Positions 1 to 10,499 of a stretch of 64,000 bases of DNA are shown here, in pieces (the first letter of the stretch is position 1; each line of letters begins with the position of its first letter). This DNA is from Saposhnikovia divaricata (lineage: Eukaryota > Streptophyta > Magnoliopsida > Apiales > Apiaceae): contig CM071598.1 of assembly GCA_036435485.1 (NCBI GenBank), positions 194,721,148 through 194,785,147 of the forward strand, written 5' to 3'. The position numbers and the translations under genes are program-made. The notes beneath the pieces are model-generated. The model was not told the origin of the DNA. It saw only the letters and a program-made list of their open reading frames with translations, and made no database searches.

Positions 1-913
1 TGTACAAATTACCAGGGACATGCCTGAACTAAACTCTGATTTCTGCACTGAATTCCGTTGCAATAAGAATCAGACCTTCCATTGCAATGACTATCCGGCA
101 TAAAGATCAATCAACATATGAAAATAGTATTTGAAAAAGAGCGAAGGATCTATTTACCGCCTAGTATGAAGCGCCTTTCCTGCCTTCATTAGGAAAGGAA
201 CCCCATCCCATTGTGCATTATCAATAAACATTGCCGCAGCTGCAAATGTTGGAGTTAGACTGTCCTTTGGCACAGTTGGGTCATTCGTGTATCCTAGATA
301 CGATTTGGAGCCCTTGCTGTGGCCCTTATACTGACCTACAACTACATCTTCAAGCTGCAGAGGTCTCATTGACCATAAAACCTTAACCTGAATGGTTATC
401 ACAAATTTTATCAGACAGTTTACATGGAGCTGGATTTCTTTAAAAGACTTGCGGGATTTAATACTTAAACTTCCTCCTAGAAAAGAGTTTCCTATAGCAG
501 GATATCTTGACAAAAAAAACTAATTAATATAGATGGTTTTTGCCTTTTCATTTCTGACATCCTCAGCATCCAGGCTGACGGATGTCTTCATAGCAAAAAG
601 TGTTAATATTTGTAAGAGATGATTTTGCATTATATCTCTGATAATTCCATAGTTGTCAAAGTATCTGGGGTCAAAAAAAGATAAAACAATCTTTGAAATT
701 AATAATCAAAAAAATATTTTAAACTATAATACGCATGTTCTGTTGTTGCACATATGAGCTTACCCTCCTCTACCATCAGTACCAAAATCTTCGGAAAATA
801 TTAGTTGCACATTTAGGATGTAATTCCTTGACCAAAGTGGCTCGAAAACAAGATTTGAGAAGCGTAGCACTGATAGGTTCTCCACTATCTCTTTGCCCAA
901 GTAATGATCAATC
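1..913 (-). pseudogene. G6PD: Glucose-6-phosphate dehydrogenase fragment (plastid-type), 5' exons missing, in-frame stop
   Basis: Four exons can be read on the minus strand: 764-913, 544-664, 158-387 and 47 to beyond position 1. The first opens with the substrate-binding motif RIDHYLGKE, and later exons carry VVVGQYKGHSKG and DGVPFLMKAGKALHTRR, which are typical of plant plastidic G6PD (first step of the oxidative pentose phosphate pathway). Exon joins keep the family reading frame. Two defects are visible: the codon after AEIRV is TAG (29-31) where the family has Gln, and the donor after exon 544-664 is GC rather than GT. No exon upstream of RIDHYLGKE was found between 914 and 2030, so the N-terminal NADP-binding half is absent. 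I call it a pseudogene or captured fragment. It could only be a live gene if the stop were an assembly error and the 5' exons lay elsewhere. Confidence 0.85.
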
Positions 914-1678
914 CTAAAGAAAATTACCAAATGGAAACTCCACAGGTTCATAAGTTTATCGTATAAAGAAGGAATGCTGCAGAGTATACCTGAATATTTG
1001 AAGTTGGTATTGACAGGTAATATAGAAGAACCAGCTAATGAGATTATAAAAAGCAAAAGAAGAACATATTGCACTTGCTTGCCTTCTTCTCTTGTGTATC
1101 AGGAAGAGCAACTTGTTCTAAACTTTGATGCAATTCAAGCCTGTAATGTGCATTCCTGAACATATACCCAGTCATTAAGACACTTTACATGAGCTGCGGA
1201 AGATTTTCAGCAACCTAAACACTTGCCGGGAGATTCTAGTTAATGCTAGACGCCAAAATTGTTAAACCATTCAGGTTTGGTTAGTAGAGGATTTCAGCAG
1301 CGTTATATACACAGTCATTACTGTAACTGCAAAGAATTGTGGGGGTAGTGTTCCAATCATATTTGTAACTGTTTGACGTATGGACTCAACTACCTATAGG
1401 AATACAGGACAAACAATTTGGTTGACCTTTACTCGAGCCACTTCATTTTTAAATAGATACAATCGTTTAGAAAAATACAGCAATAACTATAAACAAAGTA
1501 AAATACATGTGGAAGAAAATTAACCGAAAGTGTCGAAGAAATCTATTAACATCGAAGCAAAACTCGAAATAATTCACAATAAATCACTTAATCGGCAATT
1601 AAAAACTAGATAAAATCACAATTAATCAATCAAATTAATCGAAAACTTCGAAGAGACTAAAACTTACACGAAGCATAG

Positions 1679-1765
<87 letters not shown>

Positions 1766-2030
1766 AACAAACCTTCGTGTTGAACGGACTGGCGTTGAGA
1801 AGGAGGAGTACGACTAGCGACAATACGGCCGACTAGCTGCTGTGCTTCACGATTCTGCCATTTGATTTAATTGAAACAAATAAAATTAATCGGATAAACA
1901 AAGAAAAGAAAGTTAACTGAAAGTATTAATCAGATAAACAGAGTTTAATCAGAGTTTAATTGAAAGTTAGGGTTACCTTTGAGAAAAGGGGAAGAAAGGG
2001 ATAGAGTATTGATTTTAGTTTGGCAGAAAT
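914..2030. other. Non-coding stretch between the G6PD fragment and the CACTA element
   Basis: Apart from the GA microsatellite I see no supportable gene. Short open frames (974-1159 plus, 760-1074 minus) show no family motif and overlap the intron side of the G6PD exons. The missing G6PD 5' exons are not here. Confidence 0.6.
1681..1759. repeat. (GA)n microsatellite
   Basis: An almost perfect run of about 39 GA dinucleotides followed by a G tract. It lies upstream of the G6PD fragment with respect to the minus strand. Long CT/GA runs are common in plant promoters and 5' leaders, but here nothing downstream on the minus strand looks like a complete gene. Confidence 0.95.
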
Positions 2031-2040
2031 CACTACGCCA

Positions 2041-2680
2041 TAAACGCTCAAATGCAACGCCCTGTTTAATGTTGCTTTAGGCCAAAAAAGCGTTGTATTA
2101 GACCAAATGCAACACCAGGGGGCGTTGCATTCGAGACCGTCTCGTTAGACCCCATAATCCAACGCTTTCTGGCATCTAATGTAACAGCAATAAGCGTTGC
2201 ATCTGACATGTAATGCAACACCACAGCAAGCAAATGCAACATCAAAGAGGCGTTGCAATTGACATGAGACATAGTTACAATTCCACGTCACGAATGTGGG
2301 CCCCACATGGATGCCACATCAGCAATGGGTCCAGCTAGCATGCCACGTCAGCAACAGTCCAGCTGGCATGCCACGTCATCAACAGTCCAGCTGGCATGCC
2401 ATGTCAGCATGTGGGGCCCACTTGCCATGTCAGCATGTGGGGCCCACTTTCCATGTTAGCAATGGGGCCTACCATGCCACGTCAGCAGTGGGTCCCACAT
2501 GCCACGTCAGTAGTGGGTCCCACGTGCCACGTCAACCCTGGGCCCCACATCCATGTAATGCAACGCTGTTATTTACTTTTTAAAACACTAGAATCTTATT
2601 AAATGCAACACTATATTTACCAAATGCAACACTAAAATATCTAATGCAACACTGAAATATCAAATGCAACGCTTTAATTA
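2041..2680. repeat. Left subterminal repeat region of CACTA 1
   Basis: Many copies of ATGCAACRC in both orientations (for example near 2052, 2108, 2120, 2195, 2560, 2610) flank a block at 2283-2550 made of TGCCACGTCAGCA-like units and GTGGGCCCCAC/TGGGTCCCAC motifs. I count about 6 exact CCACGTCA in that block by eye, with several CCATGTCA variants. Apparent open frames here, such as 2296-2583, are by-products of the repeats and are not genes. Confidence 0.85.
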
Positions 2681-2916
2681 AAATTTCTGCAATTTTCTAT
2701 TTCTTACATAAAGAAACCCATCAAAATACATTCAAAGCCATCCAAAACATTCAACCAGCCACCAAATAGTTATAATCATCCACACCAACATCATACTAAT
2801 ACATAATAAAACCATTACTAATACATTCAAAAGGAATATTCCAACATCATACTAAATTAACAAGCACATACGATTAAGTCAAAATTTTAAGAGTACAAAA
2901 TGACCATGTTTAAGTA

Positions 2917-3060
2917 TCAGGGCCAATCAACTTCTCTTTGCTTTTCAGGTACATTCGCTTCAACAAGTGGCTGTGACTCGGTTGCATTCATTTTGCTATG
3001 CTGCTTAACAGCACATCTGTTCAACAATCTCCTTCTTTCCGTGAATTCTGTTTTACATTT
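2917..3060 (-). other. Candidate 3' terminal exon of the captured-gene transcript in CACTA 1
   Basis: After a polypyrimidine stretch ending in GCAG, an open frame of 47 codons ends in TGA (2917-2919). The frame follows in phase from the RNA polymerase III exon at 3444-3584, whose donor GGG|GTAAGG leaves phase 0. The peptide is basic at first (TERRRLLNRCAVKQHSK) and matches no family I recognise. It may belong to the element itself or be a fifth captured piece. Transcription is not shown by sequence alone. Confidence 0.4.
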
Positions 3061-3443
3061 CTGCAAAACAGAAAACAAATAGCCATAAATAGAAGTAGCT
3101 GTAAATAAAAATAGCCGTACAAATTATTCTTCCAAAGTCTATAAACCAGCTACTAATTACTAGTCAGGACACAATATAGTAACATGTAACAGTGGTACAC
3201 TTTATGTCACAATAATACAAATCATCGGCCTAAGTGATACTAATCAACAGTTTGAATTCTTAATTAGTTTGCATTTAAGCATGTATGGTAACCCTGAAAT
3301 ATATATCCAGACTCCAGAGGCTGTACTCATGAGATCCTCTAAAGCATATAAGTTGTACCACTATCTTCTTCCAAATTTGCAAAGTATGGCATGTTCTTTG
3401 TTCAGAAAGTAGTTTCATAAAATAACTAACCGAAAGTCCTTAC

Positions 3444-3584
3444 CCCCATAAACATAACAGCCTCTATCCTAGCTTCCACAGTTTGTGGGACATGCATATT
3501 CATCTCACCACCATCAAAATCAGCATTGTAAGGATTGAAAACTGACTCATTGAATCGTAATGTACGCCATGGCATTATTCTTAC
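3444..3584 (-). pseudogene. NRPC1: Captured exon of RNA polymerase III largest subunit (NRPC1), catalytic motif altered
   Basis: One 47-codon exon with an intact acceptor (TGTAG before 3584) and donor (GTAAGG after 3444). It reads MPWRTLRFNESV, then NPYNADFDGGEMNMHVPQT. This is the active-site region of the largest subunit of nuclear RNA polymerases, and the MPWRTLRFNESV lead-in is the Pol III version. Functional enzymes have NADFDGDEM, whose three aspartates hold the catalytic magnesium. Here the third aspartate codon (3507-3509) is GGT, Gly. Only this exon is present. It lies in the same orientation as, and downstream of, the OPT exons, inside CACTA 1. Confidence 0.9.
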
Positions 3585-3773
3585 CTACAGACAAATATAT
3601 GAAAAATTCTAATCAAATGAGGAATGCAAACTTTCAACAAACTGGTAATTTGAGTAGCTTATAAATTCATTCACCCTATGGCACATGATCGACATTTGAT
3701 CATGAAATGATATACACCTTAACGCCCAGCAGGAATAATTTACAGGGATTATCACAAACAGGCAGTACAGGCT

Positions 3774-5116
3774 CTAATTTTCAGCTAAAAGTAAATAAAA
3801 CATTGCATTCAACAAATGAACAAGAGTTGCAGGAAGTGCAGCAAATCCAAGACCATAGGACATAGCAAAAAGAGTGCTCATGTATAGAGGTCCAGATTTC
3901 GAATATGAATTTTTGTTAAGATGAAAGTTGTGGGTTATAATTGAAGATATATTATACATTGAACCATCTAAACTGAAAAGGTCCCTGGAATAAATTGGGA
4001 AGTTCTTGGCATTATAAGCATTAGCCCACCAGTAAGTGATTGGTGTCATCACATACATTACAAAGAAAAACCCAACAGCAACATTCGCAGCGGCAAACCA
4101 TGGGCTAGCTAAAGGGCTACCTAGGAACGACGAAATGGTTGACCAGTCAAATCCAAGTGAGCCAATGCCCAGACCGTGACCACCAGAACCCAACTGGTGC
4201 ACAAGGACTGACTTTGGGGCCAACCAACAAACCCAAGAAACTGTAGTTAACAAGCTAAAAAGATATCCAGGAAAGAGGCAGTAAGCAAAACTACTGACTA
4301 AGCATATGAGGAAGAACTGAGTTCGGGTTATTCCGCCTTTAGGCCTCTTATCCTTTTCATGTAGAGCCCTGCAATAGCAGTACTAAGAAATCATCACATG
4401 AAACAAAAGACGTTGTTTGCATATGTAGGGTACATAACACACCTGAACAGTGAGACCCGAACCAGAGTACCTGGCCACCACATGGAGGCTGGCTCAACCA
4501 GAAACTTGCGGAAAATCCCAGCCCAACCAAACCCCAATATCTAGAGATCAAACACAGTCACAGTGTAAATCAAGTGCTCGAATTGTCTGAGCCATATCAA
4601 TTATCTTCGTTACTTCATCTACACTCACGAGTTACAACTTTTACCATCTAAAAGCAAAAACACACCTAAGCAATCTGATACCATTAAATTATTAACGTGT
4701 GATCCAGAAGTTAAAATTGTCAATCTTACGATAAAAACATAAATTTAAACAATTCTTTTATGAAAAGTAACAGTACAAGTATCACACATATAAAATTAAA
4801 GAGAGATGAGAAAGAGAGAAAAGAACCTGAGTAGTAAGCATGAGAAGAAAGGCCGGGAAAATGTCCAACTTCCTCTTGTAAATAAGCTTAACAGCACAAA
4901 GATTATGAGTAGCATAAACAGTTCCAGCACCAGAATTAGCAAATATTGTAATCAAAACATGTTCTTTAACATTAAACGGTTCGGGATTCATCGTAAAAGC
5001 CCACATTGTGCCTTGAAAAAAGACCTTAGTTGGTAAACTCTGGCCATCAAACTGACCAATAGGTACCACAACAATCATTTGACCACATAGAACTTATAGC
5101 CAAAGGCTGTGATCTG
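3774..5116 (-). pseudogene. Captured OPT-family oligopeptide transporter fragment (three exons)
   Basis: Three exons on the minus strand: about 5116-4827 (PIGQFDGQSLPTK, then NVKEHVLITIFANSGAG), 4540-4443 (ILGFGWAGIFRKFLVEP, then GTLVRVSLFR) and 4368-3774 (ALHEKDKRPKGGITRTQFF, through SWVCW, HQLGSGGHGLGIG and SPLASPWFAAANVAVGFFF). Exon junctions restore the family frame with AG acceptors and GT donors. These motifs belong to plant oligopeptide transporters (OPT), proton-coupled peptide/metal-chelate carriers of about 700-750 residues with 12-16 membrane spans. The fragment covers roughly the N-terminal to central third and stops at 3774-3776, where the next intron would be expected, so it cannot make a transporter. 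The start of the first exon is slightly disrupted relative to the family. Confidence 0.9.
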
Positions 5117-5604
5117 TACCAAAAAAACTGGTTTAAAAAGGATAACACAACACATGAGAGAATACCAAGAACCCACATTTTGATAATATAATCAAATACT
5201 GTACATTATATTCATCTCGTCAAAAATAAATTGAAATTTGTAATGAAATACATTTTGAAATACATTTGTAATTCTGAGCACAGCTTCTTTGCATTCAAAT
5301 TCAGATAGTATGAGCAACAATCTTTAACAATTTTACAATGGATAGCATTAATACCTTGACGAGAGTGTAGTCTTGGCAGGTATCATTGTCAATACAGACC
5401 CTCCAAAACAAGAAGACTATATAGACCCTGCAATCGAACAATGTCAAGTTCACAGAGATGAGAGGGTTGTATTTAATTAACATGAATAGATATGAAGATA
5501 CAACACAAAACCAAGTACAAAATCAATCTCTAATAACCAAATTCAACCAAAACCAAGTACAAAATCAAAACCCTAATTTGAATACCCAATCAAAGTTTGT
5601 TAAC

Positions 5605-5691
5605 CTTTGCTAGTGGCAGAGAAGAAGAAAGCTTCTCCAGAAGTAGCGGAATGACAAATGGCTCAAACAGAGGTGTGGAAGCAAAAGCCAT
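5605..5691 (-). pseudogene. MMS19: Captured exon of MMS19 (iron-sulfur assembly / DNA repair protein)
   Basis: A 29-codon exon bounded by TTTTAG (acceptor) and GTTAAC (donor) reads ASTPLFEPFVIPLLLEKLSS followed by SLPLAK, the signature of the MMS19 N-terminal HEAT-repeat region. MMS19 delivers Fe-S clusters to nuclear DNA-metabolism proteins and is about 1100 residues long, so this is a small piece. I looked for the next exon (expected to start VDSLKYL or similar) in 5100-5600 and did not find it. It sits between the 14-3-3 and OPT fragments in the same orientation. Confidence 0.75.
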
Positions 5692-5807
5692 CTAAAAGAT
5701 GCATAAAACAAAGTAAGATTTTAAAAAAGAAAACCAAAGAGAATGTTTTTAAATTACGACAACATAATAATTATCATGTATGATTTACTATAGATTTGTC
5801 ATTTGAT

Positions 5808-6062
5808 TCAATATCCACGCATTGGCTGGGGAGATGTAAACATCTTTCCAACTAGCAGCAGGTGTTGCATCTCAGCCGCTTCTTTCCTCTCAGCACCAGG
5901 CTTAAACTCAGCCACATACCTATAATAATCACCAGTCGACGCCGCATCGATAAGTTTCGAATCAAGCAACTTCAAAATTCCATCACAGATCCCGGAGAGT
6001 TCGTTCTCGATCTTAGATCTATAGTCACGAATACTAATCGGAAAGAAGAAATGTTTATTCAA
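5808..6062 (-). pseudogene. Captured 14-3-3 protein fragment with internal deletion
   Basis: The minus-strand frame reads IRDYRSKIENELSGICDGIL, LLDSKLIDAASTGD and YYRYVAEFKPGAERKEAAE, diagnostic of helices 4-5 of 14-3-3 phosphopeptide-binding proteins. Between AASTGD and YYRYVAEF the family has about ten more residues including the VFYLKMKG motif, which are missing here, so a deletion of about 30 nt kept the frame. After RKEAAE the frame turns into unrelated sequence and ends at 5808. A 14-3-3 is normally about 250-260 residues; about 55 are left. It is the most upstream of the captured pieces on the minus strand. Confidence 0.88.
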
Positions 6063-6519
6063 TTGGTACCAATTCGAGGTGTAGAGTTCGTAAATTGAAT
6101 TTGTGGAGAGAATTTGAGGAGAGGGTATGAAGAAAGAGGGTTTGTCGAGAAAGAGAGTAGAGTAGAGAGGGAGAGAGTGTTTCTGGGGAAATTAGGCTAA
6201 GTGTTTTGGGTATATCTCAAAATTTGGTTAAGAGGGAAATTGTCCGCTCAAAATTTCATCTCAATGTCCAATTCCTCCACCTAAAATTTCACCTCAATTT
6301 CAAATGTTCATCTTCATCTGCTAACATAAATTATTTTGGGTATTTTAAATTTTGTTTTCTTTTTTTGAAATATCAAATTTAATGTTTTAAATTATTTTTT
6401 TATTAGGTTAATGTCTTACATTTAAATTTATAAAATTTTAGAAAAACTAAAAACATGATAGATAAATAAAAGAATCTATGCGAAAATAGTAAAAATAAAA
6501 AATAAATTATTTATCACAG

Positions 6520-8625
6520 TAATATCTACTTTGACCAATTTGACCTTTATAAAACCAAACCAAATAAATCTATGAGATTTTTTAAAAAATTATCATATCA
6601 TTAAAATCGTGAGATCTAGACTTACGACGTCTAGAAGGTCAAAAAAAATAATTACAAAAATAGATTCATCATTTGGAACAAGATTAGTTAAAGGAAAGTC
6701 TACTTTGACCGGTTTGACCATTATAAAACCAAACCAAATACATCTAGCACATTTTTTAAAAAATTACCACATCACTAAAATCATTAGATCTTGACATCCA
6801 TATGTTTGTAACGTCGAAAAAATAATTTAAAAAAATAGATTCATCATTCGGGACAAGACTAGTTAAAAGGAAAGTCTACTTTGACCGGTTTGACCGTTAT
6901 AAAACCAAACCAAATACATCTAGCACATTTTTTAAAAATTTACCGCTTCATTACAATCGTCATATCTTGCCATCCGTACGATTTGAACGTCAAAAAAATA
7001 ATTTAAAAAAATAGATTCATCATTCGGGACAAGACTAGTTAAAAGGGAAGTCTACTTTGACCGGTTTGACCGTTATAAAACCAAACAAAATACATCTAGC
7101 AAATTTTTAAAAAATTTACCACTTCACTAAAATCGTTATATCTTGACATCCGTACGATTGGAACGTCGAAAAAAAGATTTTAAAAAATAGTTTCATCATT
7201 CGGGACAAGACTATTTAAAAGGGAAGTCTACATTGACCGGTTTGACCGTTATAAAACCAAACCAAATACATCTAGCAAATTTTTTAAAAATTTACCACTT
7301 CACTAAAACCGTTATATCTTGACATCCGTACGATTGGAATGTCGGAAAAAAGATTTTAAAAAATAATTTCATCATTCGGGACAAGACTATTTAAAAGGGA
7401 AGTCTACATTGACCGGTTTGACCGTTATAAAACCAAACCAAATACATCTAGCAAATTTTTTAAAATTTTACCACTTCACTAAAACCGTTATATCTTGACA
7501 TCTGTACGATTGGAACGTCGAAAAAAAGATTTTAAAAAATAGTTTCATCATTCGGGACAAGACTATTTAAAAGGGAAGTCTACATTGACCGATTTGACCG
7601 TTATAAAACCAAACCAAATACATCTAGCAAATTTTTTAAAAATTTACCACTTCACTAAAACCATTATATCTTGACATCCGTACGATTGGAACGTCGAAAA
7701 AAAGATTTTAAAAAATAGTTTCACCATTCGGGACAAGACTATTTAAAAGGGAAGTCTACATTGACCGGTTTGACCGTTATAAAACCAAACCAAATACATC
7801 TAGCCAATTTTTTAAAAATTTACCACTTCACTAAAACCGTTATATCTTGACATCCGTACGATTGGAACGTCGAAAAAAAGATTTTAAAAAATAGTTTCAC
7901 CATTCGGGACAAGACTATTTAAAAGGGAAGTCTACATTGACCGGTTTGACCGTTATAAAACCAAACCAAATACATCTAGCAAATTTTTTAAAAATTTACC
8001 ACTTCACTAAAACCGTTATATATTGACATCTGTACGATTGGAACGTCGAAAAAAAGATTTTAAAAAATAGTTTCATCATTCGGGACAAGACTATTTAAAA
8101 GGGAAGTCTACATTGACCGATTTGACCGTTATAAAACTAAACCAAATACATCTAGCAAATTTTTTAAAAATTTACCACTTCACTAAAACCATTATATCTT
8201 GACATCCGTACGATTGGAACGTCGAAAAAAAGATTTTAAAAAATAGTTTCACCATTCGGGACAAGACTATTTAAAAGGGAAGTCTACATTGACCGGTTTG
8301 ACCGATATAAAACCAAACCAAATACATCTAGCAAATTTTTTAAAAATTTACCATTTCACTAAAACCGTTATATCTTGACATCCGTACGATTGGAACGTCG
8401 AAAAAAAGATTTTAAAAAGTAGTTTCATCATTCGGGACAAGATTATTTAAAAGGAAAGTCTACATTGACCGGTTTGACCGTTATAAAACCAAACCAAAAA
8501 CATCTAGCAAATTTTTTAAAAATTTACCACTTCACTAAAACCGTTATATCTCGACATCTGTACGATTGGAATGTTGAAAAAAAAAATTTAAAAAATAGTT
8601 TCATCATTCCGGTAAGAGCAGCAGT
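6520..8625. repeat. 176-bp tandem array A, about 12 units, inside CACTA 1
   Basis: The anchor GTCTAC(A/T)TTGACCGGTTTG recurs at 6698, 6874, 7050, 7226, 7402, 7578, 7754, 7930, 8106, 8282 and 8458, exactly 176 bp apart, with a diverged first unit near 6522. Units are most alike in the middle and more diverged at the left edge. Each contains TTGACATCCGTACGATTGG. The unit is related in inverted orientation to the array at 37440-39350 in a different transposon. No coding potential is seen. Confidence 0.95.
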
Positions 8626-8639
8626 TAACGCAACACTTC

Positions 8640-9570
8640 AAAACAGCAAATGCAACGCTTTTTTCTCCTAATGCAACGCTTCTGCCACGTCAGCGAATGC
8701 CACGTCAGGAAATGTGGGCCCCACACCTGCCACGTCAGCAATTGTGGGCCCCACACCTGCCACGTCATCATCTGTGGACCACCTGCCACGTCACCCTTGT
8801 GGGCCCCACACTGCCACGTCACCCTTAGTGGGCCCCACAGCTGCCACGCCAGACTTTATTAATATTAAAAATACCTAATGCAACGCTTTTATATAGCAAA
8901 TCCAACGCTTTTTTCACCTAATGCAACGCTTCTGCCATGTCAGCGAATGCCACGTCAGCAAATGTGGGCCCCACACCTGCCACGTCAGCAATTGTGGGCC
9001 CCACACCTGCCACGTCAACATTTGTGGGCCTCCTGCCACGTCACCCTTGTGGGCCCCACACTGCCACGTCACCCTTAGTGGGCCCCACAACTGCCACGGC
9101 AGACTTTATTAATATTAAAAAATAGCTCATGCAACGCTTTTATATAGCAAATGCAACGCTTTTTTCACCTAATGCAACGCTTCTGCCACGTCAGCAAATG
9201 CCACGTCAGCAAATGTGGGCCCCACACCTGCCACGTTAGCAATTGTGGGCCCCACACCTGCCACGTCAGCATCTCTGGCCTCGTGCCACGTCATCCTTGT
9301 GGGCCCCACACTGCCACGTCGCCAGGTGGGTCCCACAACAGCCACGTCAGCGTTTATTAAAATTAAAAAATAACTAATGCAACGCCTTTTTCACCTAATG
9401 CAACGCTTCTGCCACATCAGCAAATGCCACGTCAGCAAATATGGGCCCCACATCTGCCACATCAGCAATTGTGGGCCCCATACTTGCCACGTCAGCAAAT
9501 GCCACGTCAGCAAATGTGGGCCCCACTGCTGCCACATCAGCATTTTTTAAAATTAAAAAATATCTAATGC
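8640..9570. repeat. Right subterminal array of CACTA 1 with CCACGTCA and GTGGGCCCCAC motifs
   Basis: Three long units of about 240 bp and one shorter unit, each beginning with ATGCAACGCTT repeats followed by runs of TGCCACGTCAGCA alternating with TGTGGGCCCCACA. By eye I count about 19 exact CCACGTCA and about 10 GTGGGCCCCAC. Many apparent plus-strand open frames (for example 8650-8862, 8921-9112, 9151-9360) are translations of this repeat and not genes. CACGTC holds an ACGT core (plant bZIP-type site) and GTGGGCCCCAC resembles TCP-type sites, but a transposase-binding role is the simplest reading. Confidence 0.85.
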
Positions 9571-9752
9571 AACGCCAGCTGTTAGTGTTGCATTATGTGA
9601 AACACCGTGGATCAAATGCAACGCTAATTATGTGTAATGCAACACCAGTTCAAGTTCTGTTTCATTAGAGCCAAAATTTCATACCTAACAGAACACTTTC
9701 AGTGAAACACTTTCTAAAAGCATTGCATATGAGCATTTATGGCGTAGTGAAT

Positions 9753-10059
9753 AAACTCCACTGAAGAAAGGGAGAGAGTATTGAACTAGGGTTTACATTT
9801 GTGGAAGAAAGGAAAGTAGCGGCTAATGTGATTTGGGAATTATGAGAGCTGCGTATGTTTTGTTATGTCTAATTTTGATGATTTTCGTTTTAAAATTTTA
9901 ATGTTTTGGAGACAGCTGGAAGGGTTGTAACTGGGCGGGAGAAGAAATTGTGTTTTAGTGGGGGGAAATTTGTTTAAAGGGGAAAACTAAATTGTAGAAA
10001 ATTGTCTAAGGTGGGAAGAATATTGGGAAAGTCGTATAGTTGAATTTTTTTTAAAAGAC
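9753..10059. other. Short non-coding spacer
   Basis: AT-rich flank of the CACTA 1 insertion. Sequence on the two sides of the insertion shares GAGAGAGTATTGA-like text (near 2002 and 9772), otherwise no feature is seen. Confidence 0.5.
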
Positions 10060-10264
10060 TTTTAACATCGCTTTAAATTTAACCGATGTCTAAGTTGTTG
10101 TTAGAATTTTTTGAAAAGCTTAAGACATCGCTGTTGTAGTAAAACTGATGTCTGATTTACATAAGACATCGGTTTAAAAATTACCGATGTAAGAAAGGCT
10201 TTTAACATCGGTGGCATTTGAAACCGATGTCTTAAGTGTGATGTCTAATCCTGTTTTTTTAGTA
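10060..10264. mobile_element. Right end of another CACTA element (GACATCGGT family)
   Basis: Inverted copies of ACATCGGT and ACCGATGTC recur about every 30-40 bp, the subterminal pattern of a common plant CACTA family. The segment ends CCTGTTTTTTTAGTA. In reverse complement this is TACTAAAAAAACAGG, one base off the expected CACTA start. The matching left end is not in the window or has been lost; if intact it would lie left of position 1. Confidence 0.65.
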
Positions 10265-10499
10265 TTGTTTACAGGTCAAATAGCTAAAAATAGCAAGAAA
10301 TGACCTAACAAACTCGAAACTGAGGTGAATAAATGATCGAATTCGTAAAAATAAATGAAAGAAATGAATGAAGATATAGACAGAAGCAATAATACAGCTG
10401 GCAACTCAAGAAGTTATGCTAACTCATGCTTATTAAGCCTAAATTGAGAATTAAGCCAAAACCCAGAGAGATTAGCTAAAAAAAAGCCAATGCTTTATA

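Larger units (their letters stand above)
2031..9749. mobile_element. CACTA (En/Spm-type) DNA transposon 1, complete, non-autonomous, gene-capturing
   Basis: The left end starts CACTACGCCATAAACGCTC and the right end, read in reverse complement, starts CACTACGCCATAAATGCTC. The 3-bp AAT at 2028-2030 is repeated at 9750-9752 as target-site duplication. Subterminal copies of ATGCAACGC in both orientations fill about 650 bp at the left and 1.1 kb at the right, as expected for transposase-binding repeats of this superfamily. I find no Tnp2/Transposase_21 domain, so movement would depend on an autonomous relative. Inside lie exon fragments of four unrelated cellular genes, all on the minus strand, and a 12-unit 176-bp tandem array. 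Length is 7719 bp. Boundaries are firm because TIR and TSD agree. Confidence 0.95.

Noticed and set aside
1..913. Functional G6PD gene
   Set aside because: In-frame TAG at 29-31, a non-GT donor after 544 and no N-terminal exons within 1.1 kb upstream.
1635..1823. Minus-strand frame with a long Leu-Ser run
   Set aside because: Translation of the GA microsatellite.
2296..2602. Open frames in the CCACGTCA/GGGCCCCAC block (also 8650-8862, 8878-9125, 9151-9360, 9441-9668)
   Set aside because: Several overlapping frames give the same low-complexity peptide (CHVSNCGPHT type), which is what a repeat array produces. No start context, no homology, and the pattern follows the DNA repeat unit.
6520..8625. 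CRISPR-like regular repeat
   Set aside because: The whole 176-bp unit repeats with no unique spacers, and the context is a plant transposon. It is a satellite-type tandem array.
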